DNA of 64,000 nucleotides from JAFECT01 sp036501825 (GCA_036501825.1 DASXZP010000014.1:1-64000), one strand, 5' to 3'. Positions 22,374 through 31,575 are shown, counted from the stretch's first letter. Program-made: numbers and translations. Notes: generated by a model from the sequence alone, not told the origin.

Positions 22374-22880
22374 TCACCTCGCGGGCGGCTCGGCAGGCGG
22401 GTCGGATGACGCCGGCGCCGCGATCGGGTGCGCGCGGGGCGGGCTTCCGTATTTGTTGTCGCCCGGCTCCCCAGGCGTGAGGCCCATCCACAGCAGGAAC
22501 GCCACACCGACCAGGAGGGACACGCCGCAGGCGGTCAGGAAACCGCCCAGGCTCGCCAGCACCGAAAAGCTGGTGCCGCTGTCCTCGCCGTTCACCAGGC
22601 CGGTGACGATCGCCATGCCGCCCATCACCACCGCGGCGATGACCGGGATCAGCCACACGCCGTAGGGAACGGCGATCAGCCAGGCGCGCTTGCCCATGTC
22701 GTGCAGGCGTTTGCTGTAGAGACAGACCCAGCAGTAGGTCGAGGCCAGCACCAGAAGCCAGCCGACGGGCGGAACCAGCAGGATCAACAGATCCGCCGCG
22801 GCGAGGATCAGGAACCCGATCCAGAAGTCCTCACGATTCACCCGACCCTGGGGCGACAGCAGAAGCGCTCTGAAATCCAT
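22374..22880 (-). CDS. DUF805 family inner membrane protein
   Basis: 168 residues. The conserved YSKRLHDMGKRAWL motif and GDNKYG near the end define DUF805, with about four membrane spans. The Pro/Ala-rich tail is cytoplasmic or disordered. The start at 22880 (MDFRALLLSPQGRVNREDFW) matches the family's N-terminus, and a longer upstream frame does not. It converges on the TPR-CHAT gene with one base between the stops. Function is unknown. Three more DUF805 genes occur at 46869-48297. Confidence 0.85.
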   Translation of the reverse strand: MDFRALLLSPQGRVNREDFWIGFLILAAADLLILLVPPVGWLLVLASTYCWVCLYSKRLHDMGKRAWLIAVPYGVWLIPVIAAVVMGGMAIVTGLVNGEDSGTSFSVLASLGGFLTACGVSLLVGVAFLLWMGLTPGEPGDNKYGSPPRAHPIAAPASSDPPAEPPAR

Positions 22881-22936
22881 CGCGATCCTCCAACCCCGCA
22901 ACGGGGACGTAGGCTTCAAACGCGCGAGGCGCAATC

Positions 22937-23095
22937 TCCGCCCCCTGGGCGGAGACCGCTCGCGTGAGCGAGCAGAGGCCGGCAGCGGGCAGACCGTTCG
23001 ACGGGCGCGCACTTGAGCAACATCATCAAGCGTAGCGGCGGCGGCCCCTTCTGCCGGCTTTCGCCGGCGGTCTCCGCCCAGAGGGCGGAGAGGCG
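22937..23095. repeat. Nested palindromic element between cckA and the DUF805 gene
   Basis: Both ends carry CTCCGCCC...GGGCGGAG hairpins, flanked inward by further small hairpins (GCTCGCGTGAGCGAGC; GCCGGCTTTCGCCGGC). The left half and the reverse complement of the right half share CTCCGCCC-N-CTGGGCGGAGACCG and end in GCCGGCAG, so the whole is an imperfect 160-base inverted repeat. It lies directly downstream of the cckA stop and may work as a terminator or RNA stabiliser. Confidence 0.7.
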
Positions 23096-23097
23096 CG

Positions 23098-25251
23098 TCA
23101 CGCCGCGCGGAGTTCTTCCTTCACGCGCTCGGCGAGGGTCTTGATGTCGAGGGGCTTGGGCAGGAAGGAGATGTTGGCTTCGCCTTCCAGCAGGTCGGAG
23201 AACTCGGCCTCGGCGTAGCCCGAGATGAACATTACCGGCGCCGCACCCAGGTATTTGCGCGCCAGCTTCAACAGCGACGGACCGTCCATGCCCGGCATGA
23301 TCACGTCGGAGATCATCATGTCGATGCCGCCGGAGTGTTCTTCCGCCAGCGCCAGGGCTTCCTCGCCGTCGCAGGCCTCGATCACCTCATAGCCGCGTTC
23401 GCGCAACAGCCGCGCGGCGATGTCGCGCACCCGGTCCTCGTCCTCGACGAACAGGATCTTGCCGGCGCCCGACAGATCGCGCGCGGGGGAACGCGGCGCG
23501 GCAGTCCCGGCGGCGACCGGCGCGGGCGCTTCAACCGGCGGCGCGGCATAGGCCGGCAGGAAGATGCGGAACGCGGCGCCCTGTCCTGCCTTGACATCTT
23601 CCAGCACGACACAGCCTTCGGCCTGTTCGACGATACCGTAGACGGTCGCCAGACCCAGGCCCGTGCCCTCGCCCAAGGCCTTGGTGGTGAAGAACGGTTC
23701 GAAAATCTTGCTGCGCAGCTCCAGCGGTACGCCGGGTCCGGTGTCGGAGACTTCGATCAGCGCGCAGTCGCCCTGGCGCGGCGCATCGGCCCAGCCCATG
23801 GCGCGGGCTTCCTCGGCGCTGACGCGCGCGGTCTTGATGCGCACCACGCCGCCGCCCTGCGCCTTCATGGCGTCACGCGCGTTCAGGGCGAGGTTCATCA
23901 CCGCGTTTTCGAGCTGGCTCTTGTCGACGCGCACGCCGGGCAGATCACGCCCGTATTCGGTCTCGAGCCGGGTGTCCTCGCGCAGCATGCGCCGCAGCAT
24001 CACCTCGAACTCGCTGATCAGTTCGCCGAGATCCAGGGTGCGCCGCTGCACCGTCTGTTTGCGCGAGAAGGCCAGCAGGTTGCGCACCAGGTCCGCGGCG
24101 CGCACGCCCAACTGGCGCGTCTCCATAAGGTCGCCGTAGGACGGATCGCCCACCGGATGGCGCTGCAGCAGCACGTCGAGACGCAGCTGGATCGCGGTCA
24201 GCAGATTGTTGAAGTCGTGCGCCACGCCGCCGGCCAGCTGGCCGATCGCCTGCATCTTGCCCGCCTGGGCGATCTGAAGTTCGAGCTGGCGCTGTTCGGA
24301 AACGTCGATGACGTAGATCAGCCGCCGGCCCGCGTCCCACGACAGGTAGAGCTTGGCCGCGTGCGGCGGTTCCAGCGCCAGTTCGACGTCGAAGGGCCCG
24401 GTGGCGCCGGCCGCGATCTTTTCTCGCGCATGCTCAATGCCGGTCTGGGTGAACAGGTCGGCAAAGCGCAGGCCCGGCTTGGCCCGCCCGGCCGCCATGG
24501 TCTCCAGCGTCGGGTTGGCCTGGATGATGACGCCCGCGAACGGGTCGTCGTGATCGACCGCGGCGGCGCCGAAGGGGGCCGCGCCCGCATAGGCGTCCTT
24601 GCGGTGACGGTCTTCGTGGGTCGGCTCGGCGGCGGCGGCCTTTACCGGCTCGGGCGTGTAGGCGAGGAGCAGCGGCTCGGCCAGAACGCCTTCGGCGGCG
24701 GCGCGCACCAGGAAGCGGCCCGGGCCGATGGCGGAGACCACGGTCTCGAACTCCTGGTCGCCCAGGCGCAGCAGAGCCCGCCCGGGGCGGCCGTTGCGGG
24801 CGGCGGCCATGGCGGCGAACATCGCCGGGGCCGACTTGCCCCGCGGCAGGCGGGCGGCCGTGCCGCCGATCTCACGCCAGGGGCGGTTGGAAGCCAGGAT
24901 GCGGCCGTCGGAGGCGGCGACCGCCGCGGGCTCCTCCAGGGCCTGGATCAGGTTCTCGAGCTCACCGCCGGCCGTGCGCTCGCTTTCGGGGCGCAACGCG
25001 AACAGGCTGAGGAAGCCCACGCCGGACAGGCCGAACAGCAGCAGAAGGCCCGGCCCGGTCTCAGGCGCGGCCAGGAAGGCGGGGTATCCCCCGGCGACCA
25101 GGGCGATGCCGAAAGCCAGCGCCGCGGCCAGAAACCACGGGTCAAATCCGCTGCGGCGCGCCGGCTTTACATCCGTCGCGGGCACAAGCGCGTCGCGGGC
25201 GCCTCGAGCGTCCACAGCCAGTCGGCCTCCTCGTGCGGGCGAATCGGGCAC
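23098..25251 (-). CDS. cckA: Cell-cycle hybrid histidine kinase CckA
   Basis: 717 residues (the Caulobacter protein is 691). The start is GTG with AGGAG 8 bases upstream. Two membrane spans at about 39-62 and 67-87, two PAS-like regions (about 100-185 and 235-320), HisKA with phosphoacceptor His345 (GGVAHDFNNLLTAI), an ATPase domain (SDTGPGVPLE; GTGLGLATVYGI) and a C-terminal receiver with Asp649 (ISDVIMPGMDG). The HDFNNLL phosphoacceptor motif and PAS-HK-REC order are those of CckA, which through ChpT drives CtrA and CpdR phosphorylation. The predicted CtrA sites in this window fit such a pathway. Confidence 0.93.
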   Translation of the reverse strand: MPDSPARGGRLAVDARGARDALVPATDVKPARRSGFDPWFLAAALAFGIALVAGGYPAFLAAPETGPGLLLLFGLSGVGFLSLFALRPESERTAGGELENLIQALEEPAAVAASDGRILASNRPWREIGGTAARLPRGKSAPAMFAAMAAARNGRPGRALLRLGDQEFETVVSAIGPGRFLVRAAAEGVLAEPLLLAYTPEPVKAAAAEPTHEDRHRKDAYAGAAPFGAAAVDHDDPFAGVIIQANPTLETMAAGRAKPGLRFADLFTQTGIEHAREKIAAGATGPFDVELALEPPHAAKLYLSWDAGRRLIYVIDVSEQRQLELQIAQAGKMQAIGQLAGGVAHDFNNLLTAIQLRLDVLLQRHPVGDPSYGDLMETRQLGVRAADLVRNLLAFSRKQTVQRRTLDLGELISEFEVMLRRMLREDTRLETEYGRDLPGVRVDKSQLENAVMNLALNARDAMKAQGGGVVRIKTARVSAEEARAMGWADAPRQGDCALIEVSDTGPGVPLELRSKIFEPFFTTKALGEGTGLGLATVYGIVEQAEGCVVLEDVKAGQGAAFRIFLPAYAAPPVEAPAPVAAGTAAPRSPARDLSGAGKILFVEDEDRVRDIAARLLRERGYEVIEACDGEEALALAEEHSGGIDMMISDVIMPGMDGPSLLKLARKYLGAAPVMFISGYAEAEFSDLLEGEANISFLPKPLDIKTLAERVKEELRAA

Positions 25252-25496
25252 GATGATGACTCCTATTCAGGAATCTACGTAATCACCGGATTCTCTAAGA
25301 GATCAGAAACGTCACCGGTTAAGGCCGCGTCAGCCTTGTTTGGCCGTTGCCGGGGGCCGACGCCCTGGAGGGGCGCCGCGACCCGCCCCCGGGGACGCCG
25401 GCGGCGTCCGGAACAAGACCGCCGCCAGGGCGGTTGCACGGACCTGGGAGGCCCGGCTGCGGCGCAGCCGAGCGGGCTGCCCGCAAGGAGGCCGGC

Positions 25497-26465
25497 ATGA
25501 GCATGCCAGAGGCCCAGCTTTCCAATCTCCCCGGTGCATGGTCCAGGTCGCGGGCGACGAGCGCGGCGCCGACGCTGCTGTTCATCCTGATCTTCGGCGC
25601 GGGCCTGGTCATCGCCCTCGGCGCCCTCGCCTTCGGCTATGCGGCCAGCGTAACCATTGCGATCGTGGGGCTGGTGATCGCCGCCATCGTCGGCGCCGCG
25701 GTCAAGGTCGCTGCCCAGTGGGACCGCGCCGTGGTGCTGCGGCTGGGCCGGTTCCACGTCTTGCGAGGGCCCGGGCTGTTCCTGATCGTGCCCATTGTCG
25801 ACACCATCGCCGCCTGGATCGACGTGCGGGTGATCACCTCGACGTTCAAGGCTGAGAAGACCCTGACCCGCGACACCGTGCCGGTGGATGTGGACGCGGT
25901 GTTGTTCTGGAAGGTCGTCGATCCGCAGAAGGCGGCCATCGACGTCGCCGACTATCGGAGCGCCATCGGCTGGGCGGCGCAGACCGCGCTGCGCGACGTG
26001 ATCGGCAAGACCATGCTGTCCGACATGCTGGAGGGCCGCGACAAGATCAGCGACGTGCTGCGCAAGATCATCGACGAGCGGACCGAGCCGTGGGGCGTCA
26101 ACGTCATCTCGGTAGAGGTTAAGGACGTGCTGATCCCGCCGGGCCTTGAGAACGCCATGTCGATGCAGGCGCAAGCCGAACGCGAGCGCCAGGCGCGGGT
26201 AATCCTGGGCGATTCCGAAAGGCAGATCGCCGAGAAGTTCAAGGCTGCGGCGAAAACCTACGCCGACGACCCCGTCGCCTTCCACCTGCGCGCCATGAAC
26301 ATGCTCTACGAGGGCCTGAAGACCAACTCGACCATCCTGGTGGTGCCCAGCACGGCGATCGAGTCGATGCAGTTGGGCGGCTTGGCGGGCCTGACGGCGC
26401 TGGGCTTGAACGGGAAAGCGGCGCAGGCGGGGCCGGCCGTACCGGTCAGCAGCGAGCCGCACTGA
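25497..26465 (+). CDS. Slipin / SPFH (band 7) membrane protein
   Basis: 322 residues from ATG 25497 with AAGGAGG 5 bases upstream. Two hydrophobic segments lie in the first 65 residues. An SPFH domain follows, recognisable by QWDRAVVLRLGRFHVLRGPG, TRDTVPVDVDAVLFWKV, and the ERERQARVILGDSERQ helix with its slipin-type ending ILVVPSTAIE. Slipins oligomerise on membranes and often pair with NfeD proteases, but no nfeD gene is in view. The gene is divergent from cckA across 245 bp of GC-rich sequence. Role inferred: membrane microdomain scaffold or protease regulator. Confidence 0.9.
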   Translation: MSMPEAQLSNLPGAWSRSRATSAAPTLLFILIFGAGLVIALGALAFGYAASVTIAIVGLVIAAIVGAAVKVAAQWDRAVVLRLGRFHVLRGPGLFLIVPIVDTIAAWIDVRVITSTFKAEKTLTRDTVPVDVDAVLFWKVVDPQKAAIDVADYRSAIGWAAQTALRDVIGKTMLSDMLEGRDKISDVLRKIIDERTEPWGVNVISVEVKDVLIPPGLENAMSMQAQAERERQARVILGDSERQIAEKFKAAAKTYADDPVAFHLRAMNMLYEGLKTNSTILVVPSTAIESMQLGGLAGLTALGLNGKAAQAGPAVPVSSEPH

Positions 26466-26532
26466 GTCAGCGTAGCATCACGCTAATGCGCACCACGCAC
26501 CTTCCCGAAAAGGGGGGGGTAACGTTGAAGCG

Positions 26533-28203
26533 TTACGCGTCAGCTTTTTTTTCCGGTGAGGCGCGCGCAACGATGGCGGCAGTGTCGACGCCGGACGGCA
26601 GGGTTCCGAACACGGCGCCGACGTCGCCCAACCGGCTCGCGGCAAAGGCGTCAGACATGCAGGCCGGCGCAAACCGCATGAGCAGCGCCGCCTGCAGGGT
26701 CGTCACCAACGCGCGGCAGAACCGCCGCATCTCGCTTTCCGTGAGTTCGCCTCGCGCGTCGGCGAGCACCGCCTCGATCTTCGCGTCGAGTCGCGCGTCG
26801 GCGCCGCGGGCCGGCGCCAGTTCCGCCGCCAGGGCGTCCACCGTCTGCGGCTCGCGCCGCAGCGCGCGCAGGGTGTCGAGGCACACGACGTTGCCCGAGC
26901 CTTCCCAGATCGAATAGACCGGCAGTTCGCGGTAGAGACGCGGCATGCCGCTGTCCTCCACGTAGCCGTTGCCGCCCAGCACCTCGAGCGCTTCGGCGGC
27001 GAGGATCGGGCCGCGCTTGCACACCCAGAATTTGGCGGCGGGCGTCACCAGGCGGCGCAGCAGGCCCTCGGCCTCATCATCCTGGGCGTCGAAGGCGCGC
27101 GCCAGGCGCAAGGCGAGCGCGGTGGCGGCTTCGCTCTCGAGCGCGAGGTCGGCCAGCACATTGGTCATCAGCGGCTGGTCGATCAGCTTGCGCTGGAACA
27201 CCGTGCGTCCCGCCGCGTGGTGGATCGCGCGCGCAACCGCCTGGCGCTGCACCCCGGCGGAGCCCGTTACATTGTCGAGCCGCGTGTAGCCGACCATCTC
27301 GATGATCGTCGCGACGCCGCGCCCCTCTTCGCCGATCAGCCAGCCGAGCGCCGCCTCGAACTCCACCTCCGCCGACGCGTTCGACCGGTTGCCGAGCTTG
27401 TCCTTCAGCCGTTGCAGGCGCAGCGCGTTCAGCTCGCCGTCCGGCGTCCACCGCGGCATGAAGAAACAGGACAGCCCGCCCGGCGCCTGCGCCAGCACCA
27501 GAAACGCGTCACACATCGGCGCGGAGAAGAACCACTTGTGGCCGGTGATGCGATAGGGCTCGCCCGGACCGCCGCGGCCTTCGGGCGCCGCCTGCGTGGT
27601 GTTGCTGCGCACGTCCGAGCCGCCCTGTTTCTCGGTCATGCCCATGCCGATGAGCACGCCGGTCTTCTCGGACGACGGCCGGTGCGCGGGATCGTACTGC
27701 CGCGAATAGAGCTTCGGCAGCCACGCCTGGATTGCGGGTGATGCGCGCCGCAGCACCGGGACCGAGGCGTAGGTCATCGACATCGGACAGCTGGTTCCCG
27801 CCTCCACCTGACCGCTCATGAACAGCGCGGCGGCGCGCGCCACGTGGGCGCCCGGTTGCGGATCGGACCAGGGCGCCGCATGCAGCCCCTCGCCCACCTG
27901 CAGCATCATCAGCGCGTGGTAGGCGGGATGAAACTCCACCCAGTCGATCCGCACACCGTGCCGGTCGAACGCATGCAGCCGCGGCGTCTCACGGTTGGCG
28001 ACCGCGCCCAGCTCCAGCGTCTCGGCCGCGCCCAGTGTCGCGCCATAGGCGGTGAGCGCATCGACAGCCCAGGCGGCGCCTTCGCGCGCGACCGCTTCGC
28101 TCAGCGCCCGATCGGAGCGGTAGAGGTTGTAGTCGACCAGCGGCGGCGGCTGGTTGAACACCTCGTGGGTGCGGAAGGCGGCGGGGTCGATGGGCGTGGG
28201 CAT
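26533..28203 (-). CDS. aidB: AidB-like acyl-CoA dehydrogenase family protein
   Basis: 556 residues, close to the 541 of E. coli AidB. The N-terminus (HEVFNQPPPLVDYNLYRSD) is characteristic of AidB and absent from short-chain acyl-CoA dehydrogenases. FAD-binding blocks MGMTEKQGGSDVRSN and ITGHKWFFSAPMCD follow, then LGGNGYVEDSGMPRLYRE. E. coli AidB is an Ada-regulated flavoprotein that binds DNA and is tied to protection from alkylation. No Ada site is evident here, and no recognisable LexA box lies upstream. A dehydrogenase role on unusual CoA esters is the alternative. Confidence 0.85.
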   Translation of the reverse strand: MPTPIDPAAFRTHEVFNQPPPLVDYNLYRSDRALSEAVAREGAAWAVDALTAYGATLGAAETLELGAVANRETPRLHAFDRHGVRIDWVEFHPAYHALMMLQVGEGLHAAPWSDPQPGAHVARAAALFMSGQVEAGTSCPMSMTYASVPVLRRASPAIQAWLPKLYSRQYDPAHRPSSEKTGVLIGMGMTEKQGGSDVRSNTTQAAPEGRGGPGEPYRITGHKWFFSAPMCDAFLVLAQAPGGLSCFFMPRWTPDGELNALRLQRLKDKLGNRSNASAEVEFEAALGWLIGEEGRGVATIIEMVGYTRLDNVTGSAGVQRQAVARAIHHAAGRTVFQRKLIDQPLMTNVLADLALESEAATALALRLARAFDAQDDEAEGLLRRLVTPAAKFWVCKRGPILAAEALEVLGGNGYVEDSGMPRLYRELPVYSIWEGSGNVVCLDTLRALRREPQTVDALAAELAPARGADARLDAKIEAVLADARGELTESEMRRFCRALVTTLQAALLMRFAPACMSDAFAASRLGDVGAVFGTLPSGVDTAAIVARASPEKKADA

Positions 28204-28311
28204 TTGTGGGCGTCATATCACACCGGGATTGAACCCGTAGCGGCCTGCTCGGAGTTGAAGCGTCGCTTGCGCCCGGGACGGGGCGCTCGAAATCGTGCTA
28301 AAGGAGAAGCC

Positions 28312-29088
28312 ATGATGGATCGGCGCGCCTTTATGCTCGCGCTTGCCGCCGCGGCCCTGCTGCCGCGCATCGCGCTCGCCCGGGAGGCGTCGCGCGCCGG
28401 AAAGCCGCCGCTCGCGCGAAACATTGTCCTGGTGCACGGGCTGTTCGCCGACGGGTCGTCCTGGTCCGAGGTGATTCCGCGGCTGCAGGCGGCAGGGCTC
28501 AACGTGACCTCGGTGCAGAACCCTCTGACCACGCTGGACAAAGCCGTGGCCGAGACGCAACGCGTCCTGGCGCGCCAGCAGGGACCCACCGTGCTGGCGG
28601 GACACTCCTTCTCCGGCATGATCGTCACCGAGGCCGGCGTCGCGCCGAACGTCTCGGCCCTGGTCTATGTGGCGGCGCGCGCGCCCGACGCCGGTGAGGA
28701 CTACGCCGCGCTTGCCGGCCGGTTTGCGGCGCCGCCGGCGTCGGCGGGCATCGTCTTCGACGGCGACGAAGGCCGTCTCACCGAGGCGGCGTTCCTGCGC
28801 GATTTCGCCGGCGACCTGCCGCATGCCAAGGCAAAGGCGCTCTACGCCGTGCAGGAGCCGTTCCACCGCGCCCTGCTCACCGGCAAGACCACGCACGCCG
28901 CCTGGCGGTCGAAGCCCACCTTCTACGCCGTGTCCACCGAGGACCGCACGATCAACCCCGACCTCGAGCGCTTCATGGCCAAGCGCATGGGCGCCAAGAC
29001 CATCGAGATCAAATCCAGCCACCTGTCGCTGATCTCACACCCGAAAGAAGTCGCCGACCTGATCCTGGAAGCCGCCGGACGGCGTTGA
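28312..29088 (+). CDS. Exported alpha/beta hydrolase
   Basis: 258 residues. The N-terminus MMDRRAFMLALAAAALLPRI has a Tat-like DRRAFM motif and ends in ALA. The hydrolase fold shows the oxyanion strand IVLVHGLFADGSSW, the nucleophile elbow AGHSFSG (Ser in GHSFS), a late acidic residue in STEDRTINPD and the catalytic His in SSHLSLISHP. This matches the EstC-like family of small esterases. AAGGAGA lies 4 bases before the ATG. It is divergent from the aidB-like gene. Substrate unknown. Confidence 0.87.
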   Translation: MMDRRAFMLALAAAALLPRIALAREASRAGKPPLARNIVLVHGLFADGSSWSEVIPRLQAAGLNVTSVQNPLTTLDKAVAETQRVLARQQGPTVLAGHSFSGMIVTEAGVAPNVSALVYVAARAPDAGEDYAALAGRFAAPPASAGIVFDGDEGRLTEAAFLRDFAGDLPHAKAKALYAVQEPFHRALLTGKTTHAAWRSKPTFYAVSTEDRTINPDLERFMAKRMGAKTIEIKSSHLSLISHPKEVADLILEAAGRR

Positions 29089-29112
29089 TCCGTTGCGCGG
29101 TTGCGCAATGAC

Positions 29113-29922
29113 CTACCGGGCGGGGCTCTTTCGCGCCCGCGTAGGCTTGGCCCCCAGCTCGATCCAGACGGGCGCGTGATCGCTGGACTTTTCCCAGCCG
29201 CGCACCTCGCGATCCACCCCCGCGCCGGCAAGCCGGGGCGCGAGATCCGGCGACAACATGAGATGGTCGAGGCGCAGACCCGCGTCGCGGCCCCAGGCGT
29301 TCCGGAAGTAATCCCAGAAGGTGTAGATGCGCTCACCGGGATGGGTGACGCGCAACGCGTCGGTCCAACCCTGGGCGGTCAGGTCTGCGAAGGCCTTGCG
29401 CACTTCCGGGCGGAACAGGGCGTCGTCGAGCCAGCGCTCGGGCTTGTACACATCGAGGTCCGTCGGCATGACGTTGAAGTCCCCGGCGAGGACCACGGGG
29501 ACCTTCTCCGCAAGCAGGCTCTTCGCGTGCTTCTGCAGGCGTTTGAACCACTGCATTTTGTAATCGAACTTGGGTCCCGGCGCGGGATTACCGTTGGGCA
29601 TGTAGAGGCAGGCGACGATGACGCCCTTCACGGCGGCTTCGATGTAGCGGCTGTGCGGATCGTCGGCGTCGCCGCCGGGCAGTTCGCGCCGCGTCTCCAC
29701 GATCTCCGCGCCGCGTGCGAGGATCGCCACGCCATTCCAGCTCTTCTGGCCCCGCCAGATCGCGGCGTAGCCGGCCTTGCGAAGGTCGGAGGCGGGGAAT
29801 TTCTCGTCCGGCGCCTTCAGTTCCTGCAGACAGACCACATCGGGCTGCGCTTCGGCCAGCCACCGCAGCAGCACCGGCAGGCGCCCGTTCACGCCGTTGA
29901 CGTTATAGGTCGCGATCTTCAC
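29113..29922 (-). CDS. xthA: Exodeoxyribonuclease III (AP endonuclease)
   Basis: 269 residues, complete. It cuts DNA at abasic sites and removes 3' blocking groups in base-excision repair. Seen in order: MKIATYNVNGVNGR, the metal-binding glutamate in VCLQELKAPDE, WNGVAILARG, the catalytic VLAGDFNVMPTDLD, WRTD-equivalent YTFWDYFRNAWGRDAGLRLDH and the terminal SSDHAPVWIEL. All catalytic blocks of the exonuclease III family are intact. It stands alone, with a convergent hydrolase on one side. Confidence 0.95.
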   Translation of the reverse strand: MKIATYNVNGVNGRLPVLLRWLAEAQPDVVCLQELKAPDEKFPASDLRKAGYAAIWRGQKSWNGVAILARGAEIVETRRELPGGDADDPHSRYIEAAVKGVIVACLYMPNGNPAPGPKFDYKMQWFKRLQKHAKSLLAEKVPVVLAGDFNVMPTDLDVYKPERWLDDALFRPEVRKAFADLTAQGWTDALRVTHPGERIYTFWDYFRNAWGRDAGLRLDHLMLSPDLAPRLAGAGVDREVRGWEKSSDHAPVWIELGAKPTRARKSPAR

Positions 29923-29989
29923 GCCCGAAGCTTAGCGCAAACCTCAGGCTCGCACCTAGCTCGCGGTGACGGCGCCGGGGCGCGGGCGG

Positions 29990-30772
29990 CTAGCGGCGGC
30001 GAGGCTGCTGAACCGGCGTTTTCGGAAGCTTGTCGAAGCTGAGATAGCCGGCGTGGTCGGGGTCCAGTTCGTCGAAGCGGGCGTCGGCGGTTTCCAGAAA
30101 CTCCTGCAGGGTCACCTTGCCGTCGAGGTTGCGATCGGCTGAGGCGACGGGCTCGGGGATCGAGAGGAAGCTGAACCAGGCTGCGCCCTGGGGCTTGGTG
30201 TCGGCCGGCTGGCTGGCCGAATGCGATCCGCCGCCGCGACCACCACCGCCTCTGCCGCCATAGCCGCCGCCACCCATGCCGCCGCCCATGCCGCCACCGT
30301 GACGGCCGTGATGGCTGCCGCCGCTCGCAGGCTGGCCGCCGTCGCCGGGGGCTGCGCCCGCGGCGGGACGGAAGCCTTCGATGATCTCGGGCGTCGCGTG
30401 CTCGTAGGCGGAGATCTCCGACGCGTCGATGACCCCGTCGTGGTTCTGGTCGAGCGCATGGAAGAAGGCTTCGGCGTCGGCGCGGAACTGGGTGCGGGTC
30501 AGGCGCCCGTCATGGGTCGTGTTCGCGGTCTGGAACCACAGCGCCGCCGGATAAGGCGTTCCCGGCGGGGCGCGGAACGGCTGGCCGAGCGGACTGATGA
30601 ACAGGCCCCCGCGCAGGGGCGCGATGCCCGGTCCCGCGGGACCGGCGCCTGGCGGGCCGCCGCCGTCATGACGGTGGTGATGGTGTTCGGGCTCGGGCGC
30701 CGGCTGGTCGCTCGCGCAGGCGCCGAGCGTGGCGAGGACAAACAGCGATGGAAGCAGATGCAGCAGTTTCAT
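29990..30772 (-). CDS. EF-hand lipoprotein with Gly/His-rich linker
   Basis: 260 residues from ATG 30772, where a lipobox-type signal begins (MKLLHLLPSLFVLATLGACA; predicted lipid on Cys19). Right after it is a His cluster (EHHHHRHDGG). Two canonical EF-hand loops are visible, DQNHDGVIDASE and DRNLDGKVTLQE, plus two degenerate ones (NTTHDGRLTRTQ, DPDHAGYLSFDK), arranged around a Gly-rich insert (GGGMGGGMGGGGYGG). Predicted outer-membrane or periplasmic calcium-binding lipoprotein. It lies 70 bp downstream of a His-rich Spy/CpxP-like gene on the same strand, which suggests a joint metal-related role (inference). Confidence 0.85.
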   Translation of the reverse strand: MKLLHLLPSLFVLATLGACASDQPAPEPEHHHHRHDGGGPPGAGPAGPGIAPLRGGLFISPLGQPFRAPPGTPYPAALWFQTANTTHDGRLTRTQFRADAEAFFHALDQNHDGVIDASEISAYEHATPEIIEGFRPAAGAAPGDGGQPASGGSHHGRHGGGMGGGMGGGGYGGRGGGGRGGGSHSASQPADTKPQGAAWFSFLSIPEPVASADRNLDGKVTLQEFLETADARFDELDPDHAGYLSFDKLPKTPVQQPRRR

Positions 30773-30842
30773 CGGCGAACCTTCATGCGCGACGGCGGAC
30801 CTCGCTTGTGCGAGGCCCGCCTGTTCATTCGACGCGACGATG

Positions 30843-31481
30843 TCAGCCCTGTGGCGCAGGCGCGGCGCCGTCGGGGCCGCCGTGGCGCATGCCGCCATGG
30901 CCGTCGTCGTGCATGCCGTGACCCATTTCGCCATGCATGCCGTGGTGATGACCGCCACCCATGCCGCCGTGACCGCCGTGCATCTTCATCAGGGCGTCGA
31001 AGGTGTGCTGCTGCTCGGGGCTGAGCGCGGCGTAGAAGGCCTTCACCGCATCGGCGTGCTGCTGGAAGCGCGCCTGGCGTTCGGCCATGCGCTTTTCCAT
31101 GCGATCGATGCGCTGGGGCGTGGTGAGGGATTCGCGCGCCGCCATGTCCTTGGCCTTGTCGCCCCCGCCGCCGGGGCCCATGCCGTGACGCATGCCGCCC
31201 TTGTGGTCGCCGTGGTGGTCCATCGAGGCGGTGAACGCCTGGAAGGCGGCTTCCTGGTCGGGACGGATGGTCAAGGCGTCGTGCAGGAACTTCACGTGTT
31301 CGGCGCGACGCGCCTCCATGTGCGCCTTCATCGCGGCCGGATCCCAGTGCTTGCCGCCGGGACCCCTGCCCTGGGCGGCCGGCGCGCCGGCGCCGTCCTG
31401 GGCGTAGCCCGCGGCCACGCCGCAGAGGCTGAGCCCGATCGCTGCGGCCAAAGCCGGCGCAAGCTTGCGGTAGTTCATCAT
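30843..31481 (-). CDS. Spy/CpxP-like periplasmic protein, His/Gly/Met-rich tail
   Basis: 212 residues with a signal peptide ending in GYAQ. The LTXXQ-type motif of the Spy/CpxP family appears as LTTPQRIDRMEKRMAERQ and again as LSPEQQHTFDALMKMHG. Spy is a periplasmic chaperone and CpxP a stress sensor. Here the C-terminal 50 residues are full of His, Met and Gly (GGHHHGMHGEMGHGMHDDGH), suggesting copper, nickel or zinc binding. No CpxAR or metal efflux genes are adjacent. The start may be either of the two ATG codons at 31481 or 31478. Confidence 0.85.
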   Translation of the reverse strand: MMNYRKLAPALAAAIGLSLCGVAAGYAQDGAGAPAAQGRGPGGKHWDPAAMKAHMEARRAEHVKFLHDALTIRPDQEAAFQAFTASMDHHGDHKGGMRHGMGPGGGGDKAKDMAARESLTTPQRIDRMEKRMAERQARFQQHADAVKAFYAALSPEQQHTFDALMKMHGGHGGMGGGHHHGMHGEMGHGMHDDGHGGMRHGGPDGAAPAPQG

Positions 31482-31575
31482 GAGTGTTGTCTCCCTACGC
31501 CCCCGCGCGGACGCATCATTGAACGGGGGGACTATTCGCTTCCGTCGCGCACCGCCCGGCCTGCGGCGTCATAGC

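Noticed and set aside
22874..23100. CRISPR-like array from repeated CTCCGCCC segments
   Set aside because: The repeats are inverted hairpin arms, not equally spaced direct repeats, and no cas gene is present.
25252..25496. CtrA site between cckA and slipin (GGTTAAGG at about 25317)
   Set aside because: Only a single TTAA is present with no second half-site at the right spacing.
26519..26552. Terminator after the slipin gene (GTAACG-TTGAAG-CGTTAC then eight T)
   Set aside because: The T-run is the complement of two lysine codons at the end of the aidB-like gene and the stem is only 6 bp. It could still work but is not listed as a feature.
30221..31024. Coding on the + strand opposite the EF-hand and Spy-like genes
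   Set aside because: The frame is an Ala/Arg-rich mirror of the Gly/His-rich coding on the other strand and lacks a signal, domain or ribosome site.
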